Origin: JAGMES01 sp023128035
GTDB lineage: Bacteria; Bacillota; Halanaerobiia; DY22613
Direction of reading: 5' to 3'
NCBI GenBank assembly: GCA_030627905.1
Contig: DAOVRZ010000033.1
Span: 1-46,902 of the forward strand
DNA: 46,902 nucleotides
In this document: piece after piece, positions 40,801-46,438 of the stretch
How the letters are laid out: each line of letters begins with the position of its first letter
Numbering within the stretch: position 1 is the first letter of the stretch
Translations under genes and position numbers: made by a program
The notes under the pieces: generated by a model
The model's database searches: none
Told to the model about the DNA's origin: nothing
Seen by the model: the letters and a program-made list of their open reading frames with translations, nothing else

Positions 40801-43800
40801 TGAATTTTTACTTTTGACAATTCACGAATCTGATAAAAACTCATTATTTCATCAATCATGATCTGCACCGATAATCCATCTGCGATAATATGATGAAGAT
40901 CAACAACTAAAATATGTTGATCAATTGTGCCCTTTATCAGAGAAACTCGCACCAGAGGAGCACGCGATAGATCAAAGGGGCGAATACATTTTTGAATCAA
41001 AGATTCAACTTCATCTTTTTGTGTACTCTGCACATCATAAAGATCGATTCTAAAGTCTATGTTTTCCTGTATCTTTTGTACTGGCTCACCATCTACTAGA
41101 GTAAAGGAAGTTCTAAATGATTCATGACGCTCAATTAATTTCTGGAAAGCAGATTCAAGTAGTTTTGTATCAAGGTCACCATTAAATTCAAAAACCTGTG
41201 TCATGTTATAGTTGACGCCAAAATCATCTAATTGGTTTAATGTGTACATTCTCTTCTGTGCTGACGATGTTGGATAATATTCTGCTTCCACTATAGGTTC
41301 AATCGGAGTGTATTTTCTTTTTTCCAGACTGGCAACATATTTTGATAATTTACGAATGGTCTCATGTGCAAAGAATTCTTTAATTGAGAGTTTTATGTTT
41401 AATTCTTTTTCGATTCGTGAGGTCATAGTAATCGCCTTTAATGAATGTCCTCCCAACTCCATGAATAGTTGATCAATTCCCACCTGCTGCAAACCCAATA
41501 CATCTTTCCAGATTTGGGCTAACTTAAGTTCCAGAACCGTCTCTGGTGCTATCATTCTTTCCGCCAATTTCTGCGAAACTTCTGATTTTGGAAGTGCTTT
41601 GCGATCTATTTTTCCACTCGTAGTCAAAGGCATTTGATCTAATTGTATAAAATTTGAAGGAATCATATGTTTAGGTAAATGTTGAGAAAGATAAGAGCGA
41701 AGGTCAGATTGATCTATTCTTTCTACTGAAGTAACATAAGCACACAAATAGTAACTTCCCATCTCTTCTTTTTGAGAAACAACAATTGCTTGTTGAATCT
41801 GTGGATAACTGGATAAAATGGATTCTACCTCACCCAATTCAATCCGATAACCCCTAATCTTTACCTGGTTGTCAATTCTCCCAAGAAACTCGATATTCCC
41901 ATCTGGTAACCATCTCGCCAGATCTCCTGTTTTATATAATCTGCTCCCCGGTTTAATCGGGTTTGGAATAAATTTCTGGGCTGTGAGTTCAGGTTGATTT
42001 AGATAACCTCTTGCCAGTCCCACTCCTGAAATACATAATTCTCCCGCGATCCCTATAGGCTGATTCTGGTTATTGAAATCCAATATATAAATCTGTGTAT
42101 TTTGAAGTGGTTTTCCAATTGGAACCATTTGGACTTCTTTGGCGAAATCTTGCGACGAATAGCCAGTCGCATAAATTGTTGCTTCGGTTGGTCCATAAAG
42201 ATTTTCCAGTTGAATATTAACAAATTTTTCTCTAATTGTTGTAACCAAATCTGGTGTCATCGCTTCACCAGCCGAAAATATATACTTTAATTTATTGTAT
42301 TTTATATTTTTTGATATAATAGAAATAAAAATTTTTAGCATTGAAGGGACAAAATTAATATGGGTAATAGAATATTTTTGAATTATTGTCAGAATTCCTT
42401 TAGGATCTTTTTCAACTTCTGGTTCTAAAATTACCAATCTTCCCCTTCCAAAGAACCAGCCAAATAGCTCTGTCACAGAAACATCAAAAGTAAACGACGT
42501 TTTCAATAAATAAGAATCCGTTTCTAGCAAGGGATACTTTGTTTCCAAACCCGATAATGTGTTCACTACACTTCTATGCTCAACCATAACCCCCTTGGGC
42601 CTTCCTGTAGAACCTGACGTATAGATAATATAAGCAAGTTCAGATGAGGGAACCTTAACATCCAAATTTAAACCATTTTCGCAATAGCTTCCCTGATCCA
42701 TTAAACTGATAGTTTCAATCCCACACCAAGCCCGATCTTTATTTTTGTCATCAGTTACAAGTAATCTGGCCTGACTATCCTTTAGTATGTATTCAATCCG
42801 CTGTTCTGGATAATGAGGATCAATTGGAAGATAAGCAGCACCTGTTTTTAAAATTCCTAAAATTCCAATCACCATTTCAAAAGATCTTTCAACCATAATA
42901 CCGATTATTTCACCTAATCCTATCCCTTTTGAACGTAAATATCTGGCAAATTGATTGGCTTTTTCATTTAACATATCGTATGAAAGAGTTTGATTTTGAA
43001 AAACAAGAGCTGTCTGTTCAGAATTCTCCTTTGCCCGTTCTTCAAAAATACCACGAATCGTTTTTTGATCTGGATAGTCCTTTACAGAATCATTAAAACG
43101 ATAAATTAATGTTTCAGATTCAATTGGATTAAGCAGATTCACACTGTCTATCGCTGCTTTTGGATTATTTACAATTTTACTAAGAAGCAAGATAAAACGG
43201 TAACAAATCTTTTCAATATCTTCTTCGGAAAATAAATCTTGTTTATAAATAAAATTTAATACGATAGGTTCTTCGCCCCCAACCAAATCGTTGATCGTTA
43301 CTGTTAAATCAAAGTTGGTCTGTTCAAAAATTAGATAATCATCAATCCCAAGTATGGATTGTTGATCTTTAAGTATATGATCAATCGGATAATTTTCAAA
43401 AACCATAATCGAATCAAATAATTGACCTTTAACTTCACTTAACCCCTGAATCTCTACAAGGGGAGTGGATTCAAATTGCTCTTTTTCGAGTAAAGATTGA
43501 CGAACCGACTGTAACAAATTGGTAAAACTCTGATTGGCTATCATTTTTATTCTAAATGGAATTGTATTTATAAACAATCCTACCATCTGTTCGATCCCCG
43601 GAATGTCAGCATTCCTTCCAGAAACCGTAATACCAAACACCGAATCATTAACATTATTATATTTTTGCAGCAGTATTCCCCAGTTTGTATAAATTAGTGA
43701 TGCGAGTGTGATATTTTCGTCTTTCACAAAAGAGCCTACTTTTTTACTCAACTTCTCCTCTAGTTTATATGTATAACATGATACTACATGACTTACTTTT

Positions 43801-44471
43801 CCTGGTTTTTTATTACTAGAAATCCCGGTTTTAGTTTCAAACCCTTGTAATAACTTTCGCCAGTAGTTTTCTGATTCATGCTGATCTTTTTTCTTTAACC
43901 ATTTGAGGTAAGTTGTGATTTTTTCCTTGTTGGGGATAACAAGGTCGTCACGGAAGGACAATCTATTATAGGCATTCATAAATTCTTTCATAATGATGCC
44001 TGTACTCCAACCATCAAATAATATATGATGATTGGTCAGAATAATAGCATCTCCACCCTGACAAAACCTACATAATGTAATGCGAAAAGGAACCTCGCGT
44101 AAATCAAACTTTTCTTCACGATCTTCTAAAAGTATTTGTTGAATCACAGCATCTCTTTCTAGATTAAGACCAGGAGTTATGCTTCTTACTCTAATCAGTG
44201 GTTGATGTCCCTTTAAGACGATTTGTACGGGTTGATCCAATTTCTCCCACCGAAAACACGTACGAAGCATTTCATTTGACTTGACAACAAAATTCCATGC
44301 CTCCTTAAAGATGTGCTCCTCTACTCTTCCTGATAAACTTAGTGCCAACTGTTCAAAATATTGGTCGCTATCAGGGCTTTCGAGATAGTGGAAAAAGATC
44401 CCTCCTTGCATTGGAGTTAGTGACAAAATATTTTCAATCTCCTTTTTCTCCAATTTTCTTACTTTTTTCAT
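27501..44471 (-). CDS. NRPS A: five C-A-T modules plus a terminal C
   Basis: This 5656-aa synthetase has the order C1-A1-T1, C2-A2-T2, C3-A3-T3, C4-A4-T4, C5-A5-T5, C6. Module boundaries fall near residues 1058, 2094, 3135, 4175 and 5208. All six C domains keep HHxxxDG and all five carriers keep GGHSLKA. Pocket codes point to X, Val, X, Pro, Val. There is no epimerization or release domain. C1 is of the D-accepting subtype although no upstream partner is visible. The ATG has AAGGAG about 10 nt upstream, and a sigma-A-type promoter lies 33-60 bp upstream. The gene is probably first in the operon; NRPS B follows after 54 bp. Confidence 0.97.
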   Translation of the reverse strand: MKKVRKLEKKEIENILSLTPMQGGIFFHYLESPDSDQYFEQLALSLSGRVEEHIFKEAWNFVVKSNEMLRTCFRWEKLDQPVQIVLKGHQPLIRVRSITPGLNLERDAVIQQILLEDREEKFDLREVPFRITLCRFCQGGDAIILTNHHILFDGWSTGIIMKEFMNAYNRLSFRDDLVIPNKEKITTYLKWLKKKDQHESENYWRKLLQGFETKTGISSNKKPGKVSHVVSCYTYKLEEKLSKKVGSFVKDENITLASLIYTNWGILLQKYNNVNDSVFGITVSGRNADIPGIEQMVGLFINTIPFRIKMIANQSFTNLLQSVRQSLLEKEQFESTPLVEIQGLSEVKGQLFDSIMVFENYPIDHILKDQQSILGIDDYLIFEQTNFDLTVTINDLVGGEEPIVLNFIYKQDLFSEEDIEKICYRFILLLSKIVNNPKAAIDSVNLLNPIESETLIYRFNDSVKDYPDQKTIRGIFEERAKENSEQTALVFQNQTLSYDMLNEKANQFARYLRSKGIGLGEIIGIMVERSFEMVIGILGILKTGAAYLPIDPHYPEQRIEYILKDSQARLLVTDDKNKDRAWCGIETISLMDQGSYCENGLNLDVKVPSSELAYIIYTSGSTGRPKGVMVEHRSVVNTLSGLETKYPLLETDSYLLKTSFTFDVSVTELFGWFFGRGRLVILEPEVEKDPKGILTIIQKYSITHINFVPSMLKIFISIISKNIKYNKLKYIFSAGEAMTPDLVTTIREKFVNIQLENLYGPTEATIYATGYSSQDFAKEVQMVPIGKPLQNTQIYILDFNNQNQPIGIAGELCISGVGLARGYLNQPELTAQKFIPNPIKPGSRLYKTGDLARWLPDGNIEFLGRIDNQVKIRGYRIELGEVESILSSYPQIQQAIVVSQKEEMGSYYLCAYVTSVERIDQSDLRSYLSQHLPKHMIPSNFIQLDQMPLTTSGKIDRKALPKSEVSQKLAERMIAPETVLELKLAQIWKDVLGLQQVGIDQLFMELGGHSLKAITMTSRIEKELNIKLSIKEFFAHETIRKLSKYVASLEKRKYTPIEPIVEAEYYPTSSAQKRMYTLNQLDDFGVNYNMTQVFEFNGDLDTKLLESAFQKLIERHESFRTSFTLVDGEPVQKIQENIDFRIDLYDVQSTQKDEVESLIQKCIRPFDLSRAPLVRVSLIKGTIDQHILVVDLHHIIADGLSVQIMIDEIMSFYQIRELSKVKIQYKDFAKWQIDLFELDMLKSQEEYWLQRFADEVPILELPTDFARPPLLTFAGDRIYFDLAKNFGDKINQLARDTDTTPYMVLLATFAVLLGRYTGQEDIVIGSPIAGRNHADVEQVIGLFVNTLALRNYVNPEETFTEFLTQVKNNVLEAFENQDYPLERMIEKLEIKRALNRNPLFDVVFNMQTMDSRNLTLGNVTIEPFELKRKISKFDLTMQVIQTREGLNFEIEYSTELFKEATINRLCGHFLQLLSQIVKRQDQKTGTIVMISEEEKDQLLHKFNQTQIEYPKDTTIQQLFEEQVIKIPEQVAVVFENQQLTYRELNKGANQLARTLRQKGVGSDQIVGIMAERSLTMIIGVLAIIKAGGAYLPIDIDYPQNRIQYMLEDSDTNVLLTTGEMEIDFAGEKINLEDRELYQGDDSNLPCYNKTCDLIYVIYTSGSTGRPKGVMIEHQNVNRLISNSNMLLIESSDRIMQTGALAFDASTFEIWGALLNGSSLYLISKLDLLSPEQFKRRLQEYQITIIWLTAPLFNQLVEDDIEIFAGLYTLIVGGDALSPKHIYRVKEAYPEIKIINGYGPTESTTFTTYYVIKEVYEDNIPIGYPVSNTKVYILSRGNQLQPVGVPGELCIAGDGLARGYLKRPDLTAEKFVEDPFIPGKKMYRSGDLARWSFDGKIQFLGRIDQQVKIRGFRIELGEIENELMKYPEIREAVVLDKKDDRDMKYLCAYFVANLILEKVEIRRFLTDKLPAYMVPSFFIQVEKMPLTSNGKFNRKALPEPVEVLEESETYIAPINEQEENLAQIWCEVLGMDQVGREDDFFELGGHSLKATRLVSRISKEFNVSFLLRDVFKYPILWKQVEYIKKAQKVDSIKIEQVEEKEYYPVSSAQKRMYMLSQFEKNGISYNIPAAIVIEGNLDQECFMMVFDKLIERHESLRTSFNLIEGEPVQVIHEKVDLRIELLEINEKDIHNTIHSLLKPFDLRKAPLFRIALLQISKTKHLLFFDMHHIISDGTSMGILVKEFAELYEGQKLPEIRVQYKDYATWQHQKMENSQMTIEEEYWLDHLAGDEIPVLDLSTDWPRPLVQSFVGQTIPFTLDKEVDSGIHKLMNETETTKFMVLLAAFNILLFKYTGQVDFIVGTPIAGRENKDLENIIGMFVNTLALRNHIQKNRSINAFLGQVKEVALNAFDHQNYPLEELIEKLDIKRDLSRNPLFDVMFTMQNMEILKLKIRDLKISPYTVEYPISKFDLSLYAEEEQNQLCFRLEYCTELFKRETMEQMIIHFKNILREIISNPTKLIKDIEMISQKEKEQILFTFNQTLNPYPEEKLIHDFFEERVEEIPDQVAIVYQERELTYRQLNQKVNCLAHLLRISGVGPEEIVGIMVYPSIEMIIGILAILKAGGAYLPIHPNHPVERIQYMLDDSKTGILLTHFEFVEKWSENLFVINLENEAIFTDLPSNLERMTKSENIAYIIYTSGSTGTPKGVLIQHQSAVNILTALEKEYPLTNTDSYLLKTTYTFDVSVTELFGWFFGKGRLVILEKDAEKDPKSILQVIEQYHVTHINFVPAMLQMLVYSLNEHGWRILSNLKYILVAGEAFSGELAETMKKNTKNVFVDNLYGPTEGTIYTTSYSLADWKEGSVPIGRPLCNIQVYVLGSEDQLQPIGVPGELCIAGVGLARGYLNRHDLTSVKFVPNPFNIKEKIYRSGDLVKWNSDGTIQFMGRIDQQVKIRGFRIELGEIESQLLNEERIHEALVMDRKDDTGNTYLCAYLVGIEKLAINELRQYLSRKLPEYMIPDYFVQLDQMPLNQSGKIDRKALPEPSGRIYTGNSYIAPGNELEERLAQIWSEILNIEKPGVEDHFFALGGHSLKATQLVTKVHEEFEVELSIRDVFLHPTIRKLSGCIQSVDKSVYESIKRIEERAFYPVSSAQERIFTLSQLEKDEVHYNMPIVFRLKGNLNISQCEVALKSLVQRHETLRTSFEFVNGELMQKVSPEVDFTLKIIEESEKELSEIIQTFIVPFDLIRAPLFRTVLIKRSSDEYIIVMDLHHAIADGTSLGILMSDFLALYQRSELPTLVIQYRDYVVWQNDIMLSDRMTGEETYWLNQLSGELPILNLPTDALRPLLQSFVGDQFDFILDTNLTKQVKLFAEKTESTLFMILLATYNLLLYKYTGQRDLLIGTPIAGRQHADLEKILGMFVNTLVMRTEIRPEETSLDYLARVKDNTLAAYEHQNYPFERLVEKLNPPRDLGRNPLFDVMFSMQNMDLPTITLKNLQVEPYPLQSKVSKFDLSLFAMEIQEDIHFTFEYSSRLFKKETIQQMANHFISLLKNMIIRPDLPVLEIPMISSEECHYLLVELNNTQMNYREDVTVHQLFAEQVEKTPDHIAVVYQDQHLTYSELNCQANQVAHRLREGVIESDHIVGLMVNRSLEMVIGMLAILKAGGAYLPLDPDYPEERIQYMIEDSQVKWILTQNHLKDRLPGKVNLIDLTDQNIYTGNGENPVEIAKPENLIYLIYTSGSTGKPKGVMLEHRNLSNLLQFEFDQTNIDFSKGTLQFASMSFDVSFQEIFSTLLAGGILYLIPQELRNEPVHLLQFLAEKEIENLFLPVAYVKFIFSEEEYWRVMPSTVKHIITAGEQLIVNERFREYLQKNDVYLHNHYGPSEAHVVSTLTLSPDDEIPDLPTIGRPIANTQIYILDFRNKPQPIGVPGELCIGGHNVGRGYLNRPELSKEKFVENPYRTGGRMYRTGDLARWLRDGTIEFLGRIDNQVKIRGFRVELGEIESQLLKVPRIKETVVTVHSDDQGNHDLCAYLVTDLSIERIRKELVQKIPEYMIPSNFVLLEEMPLTPSGKINRRVLPKPEVCKDSGHKYIAPTNLVEEGLTKLWTEILGIEPIGIDDHFFVLGGHSLKATRLVSRIEKEWAVKLSLKQIFQNPTIRALAECIQKEERWIYQSIERVEKREMYPTSFAQKRIFTLSQIVGQGSVYNMPFVVKFLGNLNIHQLQSALFQLVQRHESLRTGFQFVKGELVQTIHDSCDPMFEVLTMDDTSKEAIEEKVQALIQPFDLTNPPLLRAYLMKLTDDEYILLLDMHHIISDGVSMGILIQDLMALYEGNTLQELRIQYRDYAVWQNKQMESEQYKNEQEYWLNQFIDELPVLDLPTDYSRPRIQSFKGNTVHFEVEPQWIEKLRQLSESTETTFFMCLLAVYNILLFRYTGQNDLIIGTPIAGRSHADLENIIGMFVNTLALRNQVYVAESGRELIQRIKANSLKAFANQNYLFEELVEKLEIERNLGRNPLFDALFAMQNMEIPEMQMKDFTVLPYSFKHTISKFDLALYVSEEGDRLHFVIEYCTELFKEETIQRMSGHFCKILYQIAENPDQKIRTIVLVSDKEREELLYKFNQTEFEYPSEKTIQQLFEEQVEKTPDQVALVYEDQQLTYCALNQRANLLARVLRQKGVIRDQVVGIMAERSLEMIVGVLAIIKAGGAYLPIEVDYPENRVQYMLEDSETQLLLATKEVEVEFEGEIINLEDAKLYCGDDSNLTIQNQNDDLIYIIYTSGSTGQPKGVMIQHKNVNRLISNSNMLIIGNQDRIMQTGSLAFDASTFEIWGALLNGASLHLISKSNLLSPERFKERLHGYQITMIWLTAPLFNQLVDEDIEIFARLHTLIVGGDALSPKHICKVREVYPEIKVINGYGPTESTTFTTYFVIEESYEENIPIGYPVSNTKVYILNRENQLQPVGVLGELCIAGDGLARGYLKRPELTVEKFVADPFNPGKKIYRTGDLVRWSKDGQIQFLGRIDHQVKIRGFRIELGEIETELLKYPEIKEVAVLDKINEIGMKYLCAYIASDQNLQTKEIRRYLKERLPSYMVPSYFVQLAKMPLTSNGKINRKALPEPVRMLEENINYVAPINEQEDKLAQIWSDILGVDKVGREDDFFELGGHSLKATQLVSRILKEFEVSLPLHDVFKYPILREQMIYLLNAQKAEYIEIPKVQERDYYPVSSAQKNLMVYQQLLGDTTNYNIPVVMEVKGSLNFERLTESFSILVERHESLRTSFDWINNEPIQMIHQKLDFHVEHLKVKDEQVEDLIREFVKPFQLNKPPLMRVAFIETKERQFLAFDMHHIISDGTSMKVLIQELSKLYYDGELPALTLQFKDYALWQNERLNSGALKQQESFWLNEFKNLPLPLNLPNDYERPKEKSTRGGLIEFELDGAITEVMKKLARENDATLFMVVLAAYSIFLSKYGDREDVIIGSPIAGRLHPELEKVIGMFINTLPLRTRPMAGQTFTEFLQEIRSNTLKAYENQEFQYERMVEMLKIETTSGRNPLFDVMLVFQNFGMPEVKTKEYTLIPYWNEDQTSKFDLTLYAGEVENKIQFAFRYSTDLFKKATVERFADELLFMLEKALTNPTVRVGELRRSMVEEENVFNLLAASLEEEF
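28846..31945 (-). other. Module 5 (C-A-T), predicted Val
   Basis: The pocket reads D-A-F-W-I-G-G-T-F, the established valine code of gramicidin-type synthetases. The A domain is almost the same as A2 over its core (RIMQTG, FDASTFEIWGALLNG, IWLTAPLFNQLV), so one is probably a copy of the other. Confidence 0.82.
31946..35065 (-). other. Module 4 (C-A-T), predicted Pro
   Basis: The pocket reads D-V-Q-F-I-A-H-V-V, a recognised proline code. The motif YGPSEAHVV is also typical of proline-activating domains of Bacillales. The carrier motif is VLGGHSLKA. Confidence 0.85.
35066..38189 (-). other. Module 3 (C-A-T), unassigned residue
   Basis: The pocket reads D-V-T-N-L-A-L-I-Y, almost the same as module 1. 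It shares D, N, A, L and Y with the alanine-type code DLFNNALTYK as I remember it, so a small residue is a weak guess. The core FTFDVSVTELFGWFFGKGR is shared with A1. The carrier is ALGGHSLKA. Confidence 0.65.
38190..41299 (-). other. Module 2 (C-A-T), predicted Val
   Basis: The pocket reads D-A-F-W-I-G-G-T-F, the valine code. C2 has HHIIADG. The carrier is ELGGHSLKA within EDDFFELGGHSLKATRLVSR, nearly the same as that of module 5. Confidence 0.82.
41300..44471 (-). other. Module 1 (D-accepting-type C, A, T), unassigned residue
   Basis: C1 begins LTPMQGGIFFHYL and has HHILFDGWS and MVGLFINTIPF. These match C9 and C10 here and the first C domain of GrsB, which takes a D-residue from another protein. 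It does not look like the fatty-acid starter C domain of surfactin synthetase. The A1 pocket reads D-V-T-N-F-A-L-I-Y and is unassigned. Confidence 0.7.
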
Positions 44472-44812
44472 GAATACATCTCTCCTTAAGCCATTTTTGT
44501 TTAATTTTAATTATTTCATCACATATGTCAACTATTCTGATATTTCTTCACACTCCAACATTATTTTATTTGTAACTTTATTTATAATATTATTTAAATA
44601 ATTCGACACCAACAAAAATTTATCCTTCTAAAATTTTAAATTTTTCTTATATTTTATTTTTATACACGTTATATTGTTTTGAAGTTATTTCTAGTTATTT
44701 TTTAGATATTTACCCCTTAATTTAATTAGATTATGATTTTTAAATTTTTTATTTCCTTCTATGTAGTAAAATAGGTTCATAATTGTTTAGTTAAAACATT
44801 CGTTATTAATTA
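44472..44812 (-). other. NRPS operon leader and promoter region
   Basis: This extremely AT-rich stretch carries no ORF. It holds the promoter at 44504-44531 and the ribosome binding site AAGGAGAG of NRPS A. I see no riboswitch or clear operator palindrome. Confidence 0.55.
44504..44531 (-). promoter_or_regulatory. Sigma-A-type promoter of the NRPS operon
   Basis: On the minus strand a perfect TTGACA (44531-44526) is followed after 16 bp by TAAAAT (44509-44504), one mismatch from consensus. Transcription would start near 44497, giving a leader of about 26 nt that carries the NRPS A ribosome binding site. Confidence 0.6.
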
Positions 44813-44852
44813 AAAATAGAGCTATTGAGATTACCCTCAATAGCTCTATTTT
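44808..44852 (-). terminator. Orphan terminator between the insertion sequence and the NRPS promoter
   Basis: AAAATAGAGCTATTGAG (44813-44829) and CTCAATAGCTCTATTTT (44836-44852) form a perfect 17-bp stem with a 6-nt loop. On the minus strand it ends in TTTTTAATTAA. No native gene precedes it on that strand; the insertion sequence begins 16 bp away. It shields the NRPS operon from leftward read-through out of the element and probably ended a gene now lost or displaced. Confidence 0.88.
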
Positions 44853-44867
44853 AACTACATTTCATTT

Positions 44868-44889
44868 GCCTCTTCGCTGTTTAGTGTGG
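44868..44889 (+). repeat. Left terminal inverted repeat of the ISL3 element
   Basis: The 22-bp repeat differs from the right end at one base (G for A at position 12). Confidence 0.88.
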
Positions 44890-44949
44890 GTAGCTCTATG
44901 GGATTCATTGACATTTTTAGGAACGTTAAATCCTAAAATAAGGCATAGA

Positions 44950-45088
44950 AAAAGAAAAAAGCTTTTTTATTATACCACGTCTCGTTGTTGTCAAGCCTAA
45001 AATGCACTCCGCTACGCTCCGGGCTTAACAATGCAAAGTTTAGAGGTTATTTGTAAGTCGTGGTAAAGAATATTTGCTTTTTTCTTTT
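44950..45088. repeat. 139-nt nested inverted repeat with promoter-like hexamers
   Basis: The outer arms AAAAGAAAAAAGC (44950-44962) and GCTTTTTTCTTTT (45076-45088) are exact reverse complements. Inside lie TACCACG (44973-44979) with CGTGGTA (45059-45065) and TTGTCAAGCC with GGGCTTAACAA. The minus strand also reads TTGACA (44994-44989), 14 bp, TATAAT (44974-44969), pointing out of the element towards the NRPS genes; the spacing is short for a strong promoter. Confidence 0.65.
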
Positions 45089-45125
45089 CTTTTTTTGGTT
45101 TTCTTTTCTTTTTTCCGAATATCTT

Positions 45126-46349
45126 TTAAACAAAAGCTTTTGGAAGTTTGAACGAAAGTTTACCACAAGTTAAGTATACAATTGTAATTAGATTTTTTAT
45201 ATTTCTATAACCCCTTGCCTTTCTTTTTGTTGCTTGAATGAGGCTATTAATCCCTTCTAATAGCTCATTATTTATCCTGCTTTGAATATACCGCATGATT
45301 CCATACCAATGATTATGAATGAAACGTGCTAATTTTATCATAGGTTCAATACGACTATGGGTAGCCCAAAAATACCACTTTTTTAGATACTTTGCTGCAG
45401 CTGTTATATCTTTTATTTCCCAAAACTCTTTAAGACTAAGCTTTAAGTTATAAGCCTTGACGGTTTTTAGATTCATTTTAGAAAGGGAACCTAATGAATC
45501 CTTTTGCTTTTTTGTCAGGTTTTCTGGATTTTTTAGCCATACATATCGAGTTCTTTTTAGAAGATTATTTTCAGTCTGTTCCATGCGTCTAACTTCGTCT
45601 AATGCTTCATTAACCTTTTTCATAACGTGAAACTTATCAAAAGTAATATCTGCATTAGGAAGATTTTCTTCTGTTCCTTTGATAAAAGCTGTAGACATAT
45701 CACAGCTAACATTTTCAATATTTCTAGGATTACCATGATGAACTTTTAAGTCTTTTGTAAATGATTTAATGGTAGAAAAATCTTTTCCTTCAGTAGCATA
45801 AATAACTTTTGATTCTTCAAGATCAACAAAAACAGTTATATAGTTATGACCTCGTTTACTAGATGTTTCATCAATACCAATACTTTTCACTTCACTATAA
45901 TCTTCTTTCCCTCTCGCTTCCTCCACGTAATGATTTACTACTCTCCATATTCTTGTATCATGTTCTCCTATTAGTTTGGCAATTGAATTAATTGGCATAA
46001 TAGTGGCAAGTTCCATAATGAAGGCATCAAATAACAAAGTAAAACCTGATCCTAGTCTGGACCAGGGCACCTCTACTTGTAATACCCCATGCTTATCACA
46101 CTTTGTTCTAGGTACTTTACAATGGATATAAGCATGAAATTGAAAAAAGTTTAAATGCCTCCATGTTCTTTCTTTTGTATCATGAATACTACAATTTTTT
46201 CCGCAATCTGAGCATGGTATTTTGCTTCCTCGTTTATGTAAAACATATATATCAAGTTGTCCATTTTCCTGATCAAATTGAACCTTATCTACTTTCCATG
46301 GATCTTGTAAACCTAATGCTTGTGTGAACAAATCATAATTATTAAACAT
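45126..46349 (-). CDS. ISL3-family transposase
   Basis: This 407-aa DDE transposase has the usual ISL3 length. The N-terminal zinc-binding motif is CSDCGKNCSIHD, followed by WRHLNFFQFHAYIHCKVPRTKC. Candidate catalytic acids are Asp in SIGIDE, Asp in VSCDMS and Glu in LLEGINSLIQ, with the family ending KRKARGYRN. The reading frame is intact, so the element may be active. The ATG follows AAGGGG at about 10 nt. A short palindrome immediately upstream of the ribosome binding site may limit read-through translation. Confidence 0.93.
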   Translation of the reverse strand: MFNNYDLFTQALGLQDPWKVDKVQFDQENGQLDIYVLHKRGSKIPCSDCGKNCSIHDTKERTWRHLNFFQFHAYIHCKVPRTKCDKHGVLQVEVPWSRLGSGFTLLFDAFIMELATIMPINSIAKLIGEHDTRIWRVVNHYVEEARGKEDYSEVKSIGIDETSSKRGHNYITVFVDLEESKVIYATEGKDFSTIKSFTKDLKVHHGNPRNIENVSCDMSTAFIKGTEENLPNADITFDKFHVMKKVNEALDEVRRMEQTENNLLKRTRYVWLKNPENLTKKQKDSLGSLSKMNLKTVKAYNLKLSLKEFWEIKDITAAAKYLKKWYFWATHSRIEPMIKLARFIHNHWYGIMRYIQSRINNELLEGINSLIQATKRKARGYRNIKNLITIVYLTCGKLSFKLPKAFV

Positions 46350-46365
46350 TGATGATACACCCCTT

Positions 46366-46398
46366 CCAGTTATCTATAGAAAAGTATACCATAACTGG
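46366..46398 (-). promoter_or_regulatory. Palindrome in the transposase leader
   Basis: CCAGTTAT (46366-46373) and ATAACTGG (46391-46398) form a perfect 8-bp stem directly next to the transposase Shine-Dalgarno sequence. It could fold in the mRNA and reduce translation, or bind a regulator. Confidence 0.5.
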
Positions 46399-46438
46399 AG
46401 ATGAAAATGAATGGTTATAGGCTAATATATCTAGAAAT

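Noticed and set aside
43150..44471. C1 as a fatty-acid lipo-initiation domain
   Set aside because: Its motifs (LTPMQGGIFFHYL, HHILFDGWS, MVGLFINT) match GrsB-type D-accepting C domains and C9/C10 here, not the surfactin-type starter domain. A full phylogeny could still overturn this.
5764..44471. Long repeats between NRPS modules as tandem or CRISPR repeats
   Set aside because: The similarity is that of homologous C, A and T domains about 3 kb apart; no short regularly spaced repeats were seen.
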